Shown here one piece after another: positions 1-8,514 of a stretch of 64,000 nucleotides of DNA (position 1 is its first letter; each line of letters begins with the position of its first letter). Source of the DNA: Ostreiculturibacter nitratireducens (GTDB lineage Bacteria > Pseudomonadota > Alphaproteobacteria > Rhodobacterales > Rhodobacteraceae); contig NZ_JAVQHL010000001.1 in assembly GCF_032670585.1 (NCBI RefSeq), positions 248,001 through 312,000 of the forward strand. Direction: 5' to 3'. Under the pieces are notes generated by a model. It was not told where the DNA came from. It saw only the letters and a program-made list of their open reading frames with translations, and did no database searches. The translations under genes were made by a program, and so were the position numbers.

Positions 1-989
1 TCGAGCGTGACGATCATCGCGCCGGCGAGGCCGCAGACCGCCGATCCGAGGATGAAGATCTGAAGGTGGCGGCGGGTCACATGCTTGCCCATCGCCTCGG
101 CCGCGGTCTCGTTGTCGCGGATCGCGCGCATCATCCTGCCCCAGGGTGAATTGAGCGCCATCTGTGAAGCCCAGAGGAGCAAGAGCAGAATGGTCACGAA
201 GAGCGCAGCGTAGAGAAGCTTGACCACGACGGTCGAGGCCGTCACCGGGTCCGAGCCGAAAGAGGCCGCCCATTCGACGAATCCCGTGTTCGCCTGCAGG
301 TCGGTTTCATAGGGCACGGGGCGCGGGATCGAAATGACGTTCTTTACGCCGCGCGCCAGCCAGTCCTCGTTCTTCATGACCGCGATGATGATCTCGCCGA
401 TGCCGAGCGTCGCGATGGCGAGGTAGTCTGAGCGCAGGCCGAGCGCGGTCTTGCCGATGATCCAGGCCGCCCCGGCGGCGAGAAGCCCGCCAACCGGCCA
501 GGAAAGAAGAACCGGCAGGCCAAGGCCCCCAAGGTTCGAATAGGTCGCGGGCTCGAACGCCTCGACGAACTCGACGGCCGGGTCGAAGACGGCACGATAA
601 AGGAAGAAGCCGCCGATCAGCACGACGAGAAGCGCGAGCGCCCGCGCGCGGCCCTTGAGTCGGTTGTTCAGGACGATCGCCAGCCCGATGACGGCAGCCC
701 CCAGGAGCAGCGCGAAGAGAAGGCGGAAGCCGCCGTTCAGGGTCCAGACCTCGGTCACGGGCCTCGTCGCCACCAGGACCGGGGCAAGCCCCCCGAGCGC
801 CACGAAGCCGACCACACCGACGTTGAAGAGGCCCGCGTAGCCCCACTGCATGTTCACGCCGAGCGCCAGGATCGCCGAGATCAGCCCCATGTTCAGGATG
901 CCGAGCGCGGTGTTCCAGCTTGCCGTCATGCCCTCGCCGATGATGAGAAGGGCCACGAAACCGAAGAGGAGAATGTTGCGCATGTTCAT
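1..989 (-). CDS. livM: Branched-chain amino-acid ABC transporter permease LivM (3' end cut by window)
   Basis: This is the second inner-membrane permease of a branched-chain amino-acid (HAAT-family) ABC importer. The translation is strongly hydrophobic. Near its end it carries the LivM-type cytoplasmic loop, with RSDYLAIATLGIGE and later GRMMRAIRDNE, which contacts the ATPases. The ATG (989-987) overlaps the livH stop as ATGA, so the two genes are translationally coupled. About 329 residues are visible and the C-terminus runs off the left edge of the window. A hydrophilic stretch rich in basic residues (LNNRLKGRARA) lies between membrane segments. The family call is secure. Substrate specificity (leucine, isoleucine, valine, or another amino acid or amide such as urea) cannot be read from the sequence. 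Confidence 0.93.
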   Translation of the reverse strand, partial: MNMRNILLFGFVALLIIGEGMTASWNTALGILNMGLISAILALGVNMQWGYAGLFNVGVVGFVALGGLAPVLVATRPVTEVWTLNGGFRLLFALLLGAAVIGLAIVLNNRLKGRARALALLVVLIGGFFLYRAVFDPAVEFVEAFEPATYSNLGGLGLPVLLSWPVGGLLAAGAAWIIGKTALGLRSDYLAIATLGIGEIIIAVMKNEDWLARGVKNVISIPRPVPYETDLQANTGFVEWAASFGSDPVTASTVVVKLLYAALFVTILLLLLWASQMALNSPWGRMMRAIRDNETAAEAMGKHVTRRHLQIFILGSAVCGLAGAMIVTL

Positions 990-1996
990 ACCGCTTTCCC
1001 CTTGAAGAGGCCCGTGGGCTTGAAGAGCAGGACGACGATCAGGATCGCGAAGGAGACAGCGAACTTGTAGTCGGTGGAAAGAAGCTGGGCGAGGCCTTCG
1101 GGCGCCAGGCTTTCAGGCAGGACGTAGGTCGCGACCTTCTTCCAGGCATAGGTGAAGCCCACCTCGGAATAGGCGATGAGGAATCCGCCCGCGATCGCGC
1201 CGAGCGGGCTGCCGAGGCCGCCCACGATGGCGGAGGCGAAGATCGGCAGCAGAAGCTGGAAGTAGTTGAAGGCCTTGAACGACTTGTCGAGGCCATAGAG
1301 CGTGCCCGCGATCGTGGCGAGGCCGGCCGCGATGATCCACGTGACAGCCACGACCCGCTCGGGGTTGATGCCCGACAGAAGCGCGAGATCCTCGTTGTCG
1401 GAGAAGGCCCGCATGGATTTGCCGGTCCGCGTGTTGTTCAGGAACCAGAACAGGATCGCCACGACGATCACCGCCGTCACGATGGTCAGCGCCTGCGTCG
1501 AGCGGAAGGCAAGGCCCTCGGCCAGCCCGGTGGACTGCTTGAATTCGTTTGCGTTGATCAGGAACCGGCCACCGTCGGCGAAGCGGATCTCGTCCACGCC
1601 GATGATCAGGCGGGTGATCCCGTTCATGATGAACATCACGCCCATCGAGACAATCACGAGGATGACCGGCGCGGCCTTCTGCCTGCGGTAGAAGCGGTAG
1701 ACCGTCCTATCGGTGAAAAGCACGAGCGCGGCCGTGACCGCGATGCCGAAGGGCAGGGCGAGAAGCGCCGTGGGAAGCGGGCCGAAGCTGATCCCCATGG
1801 ACTGGAACCACCAGGTGACGAGGATCACGGCGCCGGTCCCGAAGGCCATCGTGTCGCCGTGCGCGAAGTTGGAAAACCGAAGGATGCCGTAGATCAGCGT
1901 GACACCCAGCGCCCCGAGCGCGAGCTGCGCCCCGTAGGACGTCGCGGGGATGATGACGAAGTTGAGAAGCGCGACGATCGCGTTGAGAAAATCCAT
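986..1996 (-). CDS. livH: Branched-chain amino-acid ABC transporter permease LivH
   Basis: This is a 336-residue integral membrane permease and the partner of LivM in the transmembrane channel. The N-terminus contains GAQLALGALGVTLIYGILRFSNFAHGD, split here as GALGVTLIYGILRF and SNFAHGD, which is the typical LivH opening. The EAA-like loop contains NTRTGKSMRAFSDNEDLA, and the C-terminus has GGLGSPLGAIAGGFLI. It lies 3 nt after livF on the minus strand and ends in a 4-nt overlap with livM. The length is a little above the roughly 300 residues of E. coli LivH because of a longer periplasmic segment before the second half. There is no sign of damage. It belongs to the livK-livG-livF-livH-livM transcription unit. 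Confidence 0.94.
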   Translation of the reverse strand: MDFLNAIVALLNFVIIPATSYGAQLALGALGVTLIYGILRFSNFAHGDTMAFGTGAVILVTWWFQSMGISFGPLPTALLALPFGIAVTAALVLFTDRTVYRFYRRQKAAPVILVIVSMGVMFIMNGITRLIIGVDEIRFADGGRFLINANEFKQSTGLAEGLAFRSTQALTIVTAVIVVAILFWFLNNTRTGKSMRAFSDNEDLALLSGINPERVVAVTWIIAAGLATIAGTLYGLDKSFKAFNYFQLLLPIFASAIVGGLGSPLGAIAGGFLIAYSEVGFTYAWKKVATYVLPESLAPEGLAQLLSTDYKFAVSFAILIVVLLFKPTGLFKGKAV

Positions 1997-1999
1997 GCC

Positions 2000-2704
2000 T
2001 CAGCCCCCCAGGAAGGTGCGGCGGACCTCCGGATCGGCCAGAAGGGCCTCACCGGTGTCGGTGTAACGGTTGGCGCCCTGCACGAGCACGTAGCCCATGT
2101 CGGCGATCTCAAGCGCCTGGCGGGCGTTCTGCTCGACCATCAGGATCGAGATGCCCGTGCGGGCGACCTCGATGATGCGGTCGAAAAGCTCGTCCATGAC
2201 GATGGGTGAAACGCCCGCGGTGGGCTCGTCCAGCATCAGGAGCTTCGGCTGCGTCATGAGCGCGCGGCCCACGGCGACCTGCTGGCGCTGGCCGCCCGAA
2301 AGCTCGCCAGCCGCCTGGTGGCGCTTTTCCTTCAGGATCGGGAACAGGTCGTAAACCTGCTCCATCGTGCCCCGGAAGTCGTCGCGGCGCAGGAACGCGC
2401 CCATCTCGAGGTTCTCCTCGACGCTCATCGAGGGGAAGACGTTGTTGGTCTGCGGCACGAACGCCATGCCCTTCGCCACCCGGTCCTGCGGCGTGAGGGC
2501 TGTGATGTCCTCGCCGTCGAGCGTCACCCGCCCCTGGCGCAGATTGAGCATCCCGAAGACCGCCTTCATCGCGGTGGACTTGCCCGCCCCGTTCGGGCCC
2601 ACGATCACGGCGATCTGGCCCTTGTCGACGGTCAGCGTGCAGTCGTGCAGGATGTCGGCGGCGCCGTAGCCGCCGGTCATGTTCTCGGCCGACAGGAACG
2701 TCAT
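2000..2704 (-). CDS. livF: Branched-chain amino-acid ABC transporter ATP-binding protein LivF
   Basis: This 234-residue cytoplasmic ATPase is one of two that power the importer. Walker A is GPNGAGKS at residues 36-43. The signature LSGGQRQQVAVGRAL and Walker B LLMLDEPTAGVSP follow, as expected for LivF. I chose the start at 2704 (MTFLSAENMT) because it overlaps the livG stop as ATGA and gives the normal LivF length. A longer in-frame reading only extends into livG coding sequence. It is followed 3 nt later by livH. Function by family: ATP hydrolysis coupled to high-affinity amino-acid uptake. Confidence 0.95.
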   Translation of the reverse strand: MTFLSAENMTGGYGAADILHDCTLTVDKGQIAVIVGPNGAGKSTAMKAVFGMLNLRQGRVTLDGEDITALTPQDRVAKGMAFVPQTNNVFPSMSVEENLEMGAFLRRDDFRGTMEQVYDLFPILKEKRHQAAGELSGGQRQQVAVGRALMTQPKLLMLDEPTAGVSPIVMDELFDRIIEVARTGISILMVEQNARQALEIADMGYVLVQGANRYTDTGEALLADPEVRRTFLGG

Positions 2705-3561
2705 TCGCCCACCCCCTTGCCGGCCTCGTCGCCAATGCCCGGCTGCGCACCGTGAGTTTCGTGGCGCATTGCCTCGGCATCCGCTTCCGCCTTGACCTTG
2801 TTCTTCAGGCCGCGGCCCAGATAGGCTTCGATCACGGCCTCGTTCTCCATGATGTGTTCCGCCGAGCCTTCGGCCAGCACCTTGCCCTCGGCCATGACGA
2901 TGACGGGGTCGCAAAGCCGGCCAATGAAATCCATGTCGTGCTCGATGACGCAGAAGGTGTAGCCACGTTCCTTGTTGAGCCGCACGATCGCGTCGCCGAT
3001 CGTGTTGAGAAGGGTGCGGTTCACGCCCGCGCCGACCTCGTCGAGAAAGACGATCTTGGCCTCGACCATCATCGTGCGGCCAAGCTCCAGAAGCTTCTTC
3101 TGGCCGCCGGAGAGGTTCCCGGCCTTTTCGTCGGCAAGATGGGAGATCGTCAGGAAGTCAAGAACTTCGTCGGCCTTCTTCGCAAGGGCCGCTTCCTCTT
3201 CCCGGATCCTTGAGCGGTGGAACCAGGTGTTCCAGAGCGTCTCGCCGGACTGGCCCGCGGGAACCATCATCAGGTTCTCGCGAACGGTCATCGAGGAAAA
3301 CTCGTGCGCGATCTGGAAGGTGCGCAGAAGCCCCTTGTGGAAGAGGTCATGCGGCGGCAGCCCCGTGATGTCCTCGCCGTCCATGATCACCCGGCCCGCG
3401 GTCGGTTCATAGACACCGGCGATTACGTTGAAGAGCGTGGACTTTCCGGCGCCGTTCGGACCGATGAGGCCGGTGATCGAGCCCTTTGCGATTTCCAGCG
3501 ACGCGCCATCAACGGCGCGAAAGCCGCCGAAATGCTTGTGCAGGTTCTCGACGGTAATCAT
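2701..3561 (-). CDS. livG: Branched-chain amino-acid ABC transporter ATP-binding protein LivG
   Basis: This 286-residue ATPase is the larger of the two Liv ATP-binding subunits. Walker A is GPNGAGKS at residues 34-41. The signature LSGGQKKLLELGRTM and Walker B VFLDEVGAGV are present; the LDEV form, in place of LDEP, is common in LivG. The H-loop lies in CVIEHDMDF. I set the start at 3561 because GGGGGAGG precedes it at good spacing. A reading from 3579 would add six basic residues that the family does not need. The C-terminal tail after about residue 250 (KNKVKAEADAEAMRHETHG) is longer than in E. coli and hydrophilic. It overlaps livF by 4 nt. Confidence 0.95.
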   Translation of the reverse strand: MITVENLHKHFGGFRAVDGASLEIAKGSITGLIGPNGAGKSTLFNVIAGVYEPTAGRVIMDGEDITGLPPHDLFHKGLLRTFQIAHEFSSMTVRENLMMVPAGQSGETLWNTWFHRSRIREEEAALAKKADEVLDFLTISHLADEKAGNLSGGQKKLLELGRTMMVEAKIVFLDEVGAGVNRTLLNTIGDAIVRLNKERGYTFCVIEHDMDFIGRLCDPVIVMAEGKVLAEGSAEHIMENEAVIEAYLGRGLKNKVKAEADAEAMRHETHGAQPGIGDEAGKGVGE

Positions 3562-3627
3562 GCGGTCCCTCCCCCTCATCGCGCTGTGCGAAGAACGTCC
3601 GCCAGTTTCTTGTTTTTTAATGTAAAA

Positions 3628-3650
3628 GCAGCCCGGACTGGCCGGGCTGC
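3628..3650 (-). terminator. Intra-operon hairpin between livK and livG (partial terminator)
   Basis: The 9-bp arms at 3628-3636 and 3642-3650 are perfectly complementary, with a 5-nt loop. On the minus strand the hairpin follows the livK stop by 17 nt and is followed by TTTTACATT. It would act as a leaky terminator or 3' stabiliser, making the binding-protein transcript more abundant than livGFHM. Confidence 0.7.
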
Positions 3651-3667
3651 CCTTAAGGTGACGTGAC

Positions 3668-4852
3668 TTAACGGAACTGAACCGTCTCGTACTTGCCGTC
3701 CACGAACTCGATCTGGCGGTAGTTGCCGGCGGACTCGCCGGGTCCGATCAGCTCGACCGCCGAGGCGCCGACATAGTCGATGTCCTGACCGGCCGCGATC
3801 AGCTCGAGGCCCTTGGCCAGCTCGCCCGGGAAGATCTGCTCGCCGGGCGCGTTAGCCACGTCCATGATCTTGCCCGCGAGATCGCCCGAGGCGGAGGAAC
3901 CGGCCGCCTGCATGGCGAGCATGATGAGCGCCGCGGCGTCATAGCTTTCCGGGGCGAAGGGGCCCGTGCCGTCGAAGCCCGCCGCCGTCGCCATTTCCTG
4001 GAACTTCGCGGCGCCGGGGCTGTCGGTGCCCGGGTAGGCGCCGTAGGAGCCGTTCAGTTCAGCGCCGAAGATCTCGTTCAGCTTCTCGCCGACCATCCCG
4101 TCCGGGAAGTAGAAGGTCGAGAAGGCTCCGGTGTCGAGAGCGTTCCGGACGATGCCCGAGCCGCCCTGGTCGATGTAGCCCGCCACGACGAGCACGTCGC
4201 CGCCGGCCGAGGCGAGGGCGCCGACTTCGGCCGAGTAGTCGGCCTTGCCGTCTTCATGCGCGGCCGAGATGGTCACGGTGCCGCCAGCGCCTTCGAAGTT
4301 ACGCTGGATCGCTTCGGCAAGGCCCTTGCCGTAGTCGTTGTTCGTGTAGGTGATGGCGATCGACGTGACGCCTTTTTCCTGAAGGATATCGCGAACGATC
4401 TCGCCCTGGCGCGCGTCCGAGGGGGCGGTGCGGAAGAACAGGCCGTTGTCCTCGGCCGTCGACAGCGCCGGAGAGGTCGCGGAGGGCGAAACCATCACGA
4501 CGCCGTTCGGCACGGCGACGTTCGCGAGGATCGCACCCGTCACGCCGGAGCAGTCCGCGCCCATGATGGCGTTGACGCGATCGGTCGTCACGAGACGCTC
4601 CGCAGCTGCCGTCGCGGCGGCCGCGTCGACGCAGGTGGAGTCGCCGCGCACCGAAGTCACGGTCGAGCCGTCGAGAAGCTTACCGGAATCGGTCACTTCC
4701 TTCATCGCGAGCTCGGCGCCGGCGCCCATCGCCGGGGTGATCGATTCCAGCGGGCCGGTGAAGCCCAGGATCACGCCAAGCTTGATCTCTTCTGCCCCTG
4801 CGGCGCCGGCCATAAGCGCGGCCGCTGCGGTTGCGGCGAGAAGTTTCTTCAT
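3668..4852 (-). CDS. livK: Periplasmic branched-chain amino-acid-binding protein (LivK/LivJ type)
   Basis: This 394-residue type-I periplasmic binding protein captures substrate for the adjacent Liv permease. It has a signal peptide, MKKLLAATAAAALMAGAAGA, with probable cleavage before EEIKLG. The mature protein opens with IKLGVILGFTGPLES, the standard start of this family. Later segments such as YTNNDYGKGLA and YDAAALIMLAMQAAG match the two-lobed fold. I set the start at 4852 to begin at the signal peptide; GGGAGTG lies about 8 nt upstream. It leads the minus-strand liv operon and is separated from livG by a hairpin. A GlxA-family regulator lies 213 bp upstream on the same strand, but regulation by it is not shown. 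Confidence 0.93.
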   Translation of the reverse strand: MKKLLAATAAAALMAGAAGAEEIKLGVILGFTGPLESITPAMGAGAELAMKEVTDSGKLLDGSTVTSVRGDSTCVDAAAATAAAERLVTTDRVNAIMGADCSGVTGAILANVAVPNGVVMVSPSATSPALSTAEDNGLFFRTAPSDARQGEIVRDILQEKGVTSIAITYTNNDYGKGLAEAIQRNFEGAGGTVTISAAHEDGKADYSAEVGALASAGGDVLVVAGYIDQGGSGIVRNALDTGAFSTFYFPDGMVGEKLNEIFGAELNGSYGAYPGTDSPGAAKFQEMATAAGFDGTGPFAPESYDAAALIMLAMQAAGSSASGDLAGKIMDVANAPGEQIFPGELAKGLELIAAGQDIDYVGASAVELIGPGESAGNYRQIEFVDGKYETVQFR

Positions 4853-5065
4853 GTGTTCACTCCCATGTTGGAACATTGTCCTGACGGCAAATTAAAGCGG
4901 CATAGCGGAAAAGAAAAGCTGTTCCCGGCGTCATCCTGGCATCGCGTTGCGATGTCGGCGCGCAGTGATTCTGCGTCTTCGCGTGCATTGTGACATGGGA
5001 ATTCCCGCTCGCCGCATGAGGCCGGACGAATCACACTGAGGATGCATCCGGGTTCGGTCGTCCGA

Positions 5066-6079
5066 TCAGATAGATAGCCGCACGGATCCGCTCCCCTGCG
5101 AGCCACGCTCGCGATAGGGGGTCGTCGCGTAATGCGCCCGGTAGCATTTCGAGAAATGGCTGGGCGAGGCGAAGCCGCAGGCGAGAGCCACGTTGATGAC
5201 GCTCATGTCCGTCTGCATCAGCAGGTTGCGCGCCTTCTGGAGGCGCAGTTCCATGTAATAACGCTTCGGCGAACGGTTCAGGTAGCGCCGGAACAGGCGC
5301 TCGAGCTGGCGCGTCGACATCCCGACATCCGTGGCGAGGGAGGCCGGGCTGATCGGGTCCTCGATGTTCTGCTCCATCATCTGGATGACCTGGGACAGCT
5401 TCGGATGCCGGACGCCGATCCTTGTCGGGATCGACAGGCGCTGCGTGTCCTGGTCAGTGCGGATCGAGGAATAGATCAGCTGGTCGGCAACCGTGTTCGC
5501 CAGATCCTCGCCGTGATCCTGCGCGATGAGTTTCAGCATCAGGTCGATCGACGCCGTCCCCCCCGCCGTTGACAGGCGGTTCCCATCCACGACGAATACC
5601 GATTTCGTGAGCCTGACGTCTTCGAATTCCTCGAGGAAGCTGTCCTGGTTTTCCCAGTGGATCGTCGCCCGCTTCCCGTCGAGCAGGCCGGCCTTGGCGA
5701 CGGTGTAGGAGGCAGTGCAGAGGCCCCCGATGGTAACGCCGCGTCGCGCTTCACGCCGGAGCCAGTTGAGCACTGGTTTGGTCGAGGCCGCCTGGACCTC
5801 GACACCGCCGCAGACGAGCACCGTGTCATCCCGTTCGATCTCGTCGAGCCCCATGTCGAGCCTGAAGGCCGCGCCGTTCGAGCAGACCGCCTCCGCCGCA
5901 TTCTCGCCGGCCAGTTTCCAGGTGTACAACGTGCGCCCCGCGACCCGGTTCGCAATGCGCAACGGCTCGATCGCTCCCGCGAATGAGAGCATCGTGAATT
6001 TGTCGAGGAGAAGGAAGATGAAGCGGCGAGGCTTCGTCTGCTTGGAATCGACGGAGGGTTTCTTCTGCGAATCGCGCAT
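5066..6079 (-). CDS. GlxA-family AraC-type transcriptional regulator (DJ-1/PfpI domain + AraC HTH)
   Basis: This 337-residue cytoplasmic regulator has a DJ-1/PfpI (class I glutamine-amidotransferase-like) sensor domain at about residues 20-195, with FLLLDKFTMLSFAGAIEPLR and GGLCTASYTVAKAGLLDG. A double helix-turn-helix AraC domain spans about 220-325, with SPASLATDVGMSTRQLERLF and VALACGFASPSHFSKCYR. Family relatives include GbdR, CdhR and ArgR of Pseudomonas, which sense quaternary amines or arginine derivatives. The ligand here is unknown. It is divergent from the DAHP synthase gene, and the shared 145-bp gap holds two inverted repeats. It reads towards livK, so it could also control amino-acid uptake; that is inference. 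Confidence 0.88.
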   Translation of the reverse strand: MRDSQKKPSVDSKQTKPRRFIFLLLDKFTMLSFAGAIEPLRIANRVAGRTLYTWKLAGENAAEAVCSNGAAFRLDMGLDEIERDDTVLVCGGVEVQAASTKPVLNWLRREARRGVTIGGLCTASYTVAKAGLLDGKRATIHWENQDSFLEEFEDVRLTKSVFVVDGNRLSTAGGTASIDLMLKLIAQDHGEDLANTVADQLIYSSIRTDQDTQRLSIPTRIGVRHPKLSQVIQMMEQNIEDPISPASLATDVGMSTRQLERLFRRYLNRSPKRYYMELRLQKARNLLMQTDMSVINVALACGFASPSHFSKCYRAHYATTPYRERGSQGSGSVRLSI

Positions 6080-6089
6080 TTTGCGACCG

Positions 6090-6111
6090 TTTTTGTCGTT
6101 TCCGGCAAAAA
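6090..6111. promoter_or_regulatory. Inverted repeat in the regulator/DAHP synthase divergent region
   Basis: TTTTTG at 6090-6095 and CAAAAA at 6106-6111 form 6-bp arms spaced by 10 nt. It lies 11 bp upstream of the regulator's ATG, so a bound protein could block that gene. No protein is known to bind it. Confidence 0.3.
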
Positions 6112-6139
6112 ATCAGGAAATAACGTCGACTGCAAGGGC

Positions 6140-6155
6140 TTCCGGTAAACCGGAA
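6140..6155. promoter_or_regulatory. Perfect 16-bp palindrome upstream of DAHP synthase
   Basis: TTCCGGTAAACCGGAA is a perfect palindrome (7-bp arms, AA centre) about 70 bp before the DAHP synthase ATG, between two divergent genes. It is a candidate operator. The binding factor is unknown; AraC-family proteins usually prefer direct repeats. Confidence 0.4.
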
Positions 6156-6224
6156 TGCTTTCCTTTGGTGGCAACGGACCGTATAAGCACCGTTCGTTAT
6201 CGCTAAATGCTCGGGAGACGAGAA

Positions 6225-7595
6225 ATGAGCAAGGGGTGGACCAAATCCGACTGGCGTTCGAAGCCAAGAGTGCAGATGCCCGATTATCCGGACCAGGCTG
6301 CGCTGAAGGCCGTCGAGGCTCAGATCGCCAAGTATCCGCCGCTCGTCTTTGCGGGCGAGGCGCGGAGGCTCAAGGCTCACCTGTCGGATGTGGCGAATGG
6401 ACGCGCGTTCCTTCTTCAGGGAGGGGACTGCGCTGAGAGCTTCGCGGAGTTCTCCGCCGACAACATCCGCGACACGTTCAAGGTCATGCTGCAGATGGCC
6501 ATCGTCCTGACCTGGGGCGCGAAGGTGCCCGTGATCAAGGTCGGCCGCATGGCCGGGCAGTTCGCGAAGCCGCGCAGCGCGCCGACCGAGGTCGCCGGAG
6601 GCGTGGAGCTGCCGTCCTACCGCGGCGACATCATCAACGGTTTCGACTTCACCCCGGAAGCGCGGGTGCCGGATCCGAACCGCATGCTGCAGGCGTACAC
6701 GCAGGCTGCGGCCTCGCTGAACCTTCTGCGCGCGTTCTCGACCGGCGGCTACGCGGACATTCACCGCGTGCAGAGCTGGATTTCCGGCTTCACCGATGAG
6801 GAGGAGGCGGAACGCTATCGCGACATCGCGACCCGGATTTCGGACGCGATGGACTTCATGTCTGCCGCCGGGGTGACCTCGGAAACTGCCCATGAGCTCG
6901 CCTCCGTTGAGTTCTACACGAGCCACGAGGCGCTTCTCCTGGAATACGAAGAGGCGCTGTGCCGGGTCGATTCGACGACCGGCCTGCCGGTCGCGGGTTC
7001 GGGCCACATGATCTGGATCGGCGACCGCACGCGGCAGCCGGACGGAGCGCACGTGGAATTCTGCCGCGGCGTCCAGAACCCGATTGGCCTGAAATGCGGT
7101 CCGAGCACGACGGCGGAGGATCTGAAGGTCCTCCTGAACAGGCTGAACCCGGAAAACGAACCCGGTCGCCTGACGCTCATCGCCCGCTTCGGCGCCGGCA
7201 AGGTGGGTGATCACCTGCCGCGGCTCATCAAGGTCGTCCATGAGGAAGGCGCCAACGTCGTCTGGTCCTGTGACCCGATGCACGGCAACACGATCAAGTC
7301 CTCGACCGGCTACAAGACGCGTCCGTTCGACAGCGTGCTGCGCGAGGTGCGGGAGTTCTTCGCGGTCCACAAGGCGGAAGGCACGATCCCGGGTGGCGTG
7401 CATTTCGAGATGACCGGCAAGGACGTGACCGAGTGCACCGGTGGCGTGCGCGCCGTGTCCGACGAGGACCTGTCGGACCGCTACCACACCGCCTGCGACC
7501 CGCGCCTCAATGCGAGCCAGTCGCTGGAGCTCGCGTTCCTCGTGGCCGAGGAGCTTCTCGATCGCCGGGCCGTCAAGCGCGCCGCAGCGGTCTGA
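6225..7595 (+). CDS. Class II (plant-type) 3-deoxy-7-phosphoheptulonate synthase
   Basis: This 456-residue enzyme joins phosphoenolpyruvate and erythrose 4-phosphate to form DAHP, the first step of the shikimate (aromatic amino acid) pathway. Class II hallmarks are clear: LLQGGDCAESFAEFS near residues 63-77, KVGRMAGQFAKPRS, VWSCDPMHGNT, and GGVHFEMTGKDVTECTGG. I placed the start at 6225 (MSKGWTKSDW) because GGGAG precedes it by about 7 nt; an in-frame ATG at 6207 lacks a good site. The gene is single-cistron and ends at a strong terminator. The class II form is normal in Rhodobacterales, unlike the class I AroG/F/H trio of E. coli. Confidence 0.95.
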   Translation: MSKGWTKSDWRSKPRVQMPDYPDQAALKAVEAQIAKYPPLVFAGEARRLKAHLSDVANGRAFLLQGGDCAESFAEFSADNIRDTFKVMLQMAIVLTWGAKVPVIKVGRMAGQFAKPRSAPTEVAGGVELPSYRGDIINGFDFTPEARVPDPNRMLQAYTQAAASLNLLRAFSTGGYADIHRVQSWISGFTDEEEAERYRDIATRISDAMDFMSAAGVTSETAHELASVEFYTSHEALLLEYEEALCRVDSTTGLPVAGSGHMIWIGDRTRQPDGAHVEFCRGVQNPIGLKCGPSTTAEDLKVLLNRLNPENEPGRLTLIARFGAGKVGDHLPRLIKVVHEEGANVVWSCDPMHGNTIKSSTGYKTRPFDSVLREVREFFAVHKAEGTIPGGVHFEMTGKDVTECTGGVRAVSDEDLSDRYHTACDPRLNASQSLELAFLVAEELLDRRAVKRAAAV

Positions 7596-7617
7596 CAACC
7601 TCAAGGGCTGGAATCGG

Positions 7618-7652
7618 CAGGGCCGGTCCCGATCGGGGCCGGCCCTGTTCAT
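7618..7652 (+). terminator. Rho-independent-type terminator after DAHP synthase
   Basis: Arms at 7618-7630 and 7635-7647 form a 13-bp stem with one G-T wobble and a GATC loop, 22 nt after the stop, followed by TTCATTT. It lies between convergent genes and can serve the plus strand. The T-run is short. Confidence 0.75.
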
Positions 7653-7661
7653 TTCCCGACG

Positions 7662-8357
7662 TCAGTCGTCTGTCTTTACCAGTCTCAGATGAGGAACCCG
7701 GGGTCCAGTCTTACTGGGTTGTGGCGGGACGGCGAAGGCCGGGGCCTCTTCCGCGAATCCAGGCGCGGGGATGTGCCTCGGTGCCTGTCCGGTGTCGGTC
7801 GGAAAGCGGTCCGCTGCAACCGGGCGGATCCTCTCCCCGGCGAGTTCAAACCTGCGCGGAGCGCGGCCGATATCCCCTTCGGTGACAAGGCAGCCGAGCG
7901 CACGGCTGACGTCTCCCAGATCACTCCTGAGCGGCAGGATCAGGAGGCTCGCGGCAAGGTCCGGCTTGCCAAGGGTCGCTTCGGACCGGAGCGTGAGTTC
8001 GGCCACCGTCGGTCCCTGGAAGACAGCTTCCGTCACCTCGGTCATTCTCGCCCTCGCGTGCGGCAGGAAGAAAGAGGTGAAGGGCATGCCGCGCACCTCC
8101 ATCCCCATGAGGTCGGTCAGGTGCGCTCCGGCCAGTCGAAACCGCGTGATCGAGGGCGCGATCCGTTCGAGGATGAAGGTGTATTCCAGCGCGCGTTCGA
8201 TACCCCTTGGATCGATCTCCGACCTCAGAGGCACGGGGCGTTCGGCGCGAAGCGCGTCCCAGTAGGCCAGGACCTCGCCCAGCAGCGCCTCTCGGGCCGT
8301 CCGTCTTGCGTTGCCGAACGAAACGACCTTCTCGCCTTCAGGAAAAAAAGTGTCCAC
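7662..8357 (-). CDS. PAS_5-type PAS domain protein
   Basis: This is a predicted 231-residue cytoplasmic protein built around a PAS_5-like fold, a single-domain PAS family common in Alphaproteobacteria. It shows the typical sequence YWDALRAERPVPLRSEIDP, then LEYTFILERIAPSITRFRLAG and LTDLMGMEVRGMPFTSFF. No output domain follows. The last 60 residues are proline-rich and low in complexity. I prefer a GTG start at 8357 (VDTFFPEGEKVVS). The longer ATG reading from 8483 has no ribosome-binding site and would overlap the upstream region of yicC. The ligand and partner are unknown. It is convergent with the DAHP synthase gene and divergent from yicC. Confidence 0.75.
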   Translation of the reverse strand: MDTFFPEGEKVVSFGNARRTAREALLGEVLAYWDALRAERPVPLRSEIDPRGIERALEYTFILERIAPSITRFRLAGAHLTDLMGMEVRGMPFTSFFLPHARARMTEVTEAVFQGPTVAELTLRSEATLGKPDLAASLLILPLRSDLGDVSRALGCLVTEGDIGRAPRRFELAGERIRPVAADRFPTDTGQAPRHIPAPGFAEEAPAFAVPPQPSKTGPRVPHLRLVKTDD

Positions 8358-8514
8358 CTTTGCACCCGCCTCGCCGTAGTCCGGCGCCCTTAGCCCTGGT
8401 CCTGCGCGCCCCGCGTTGTCGCGGGTGTTAAGGTCTGTTAACCGTAGGGCCGAAATGATTACCTGAGTGTTAAAATACTCCAATTCACGCGGGCTTGGGG
8501 GGCAAAAGTCTTAC

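Noticed and set aside
4849..5106. 85-residue minus-strand open frame between livK and the regulator
   Set aside because: No family, no good ribosome site, and it overlaps the livK start region and the end of the regulator gene.
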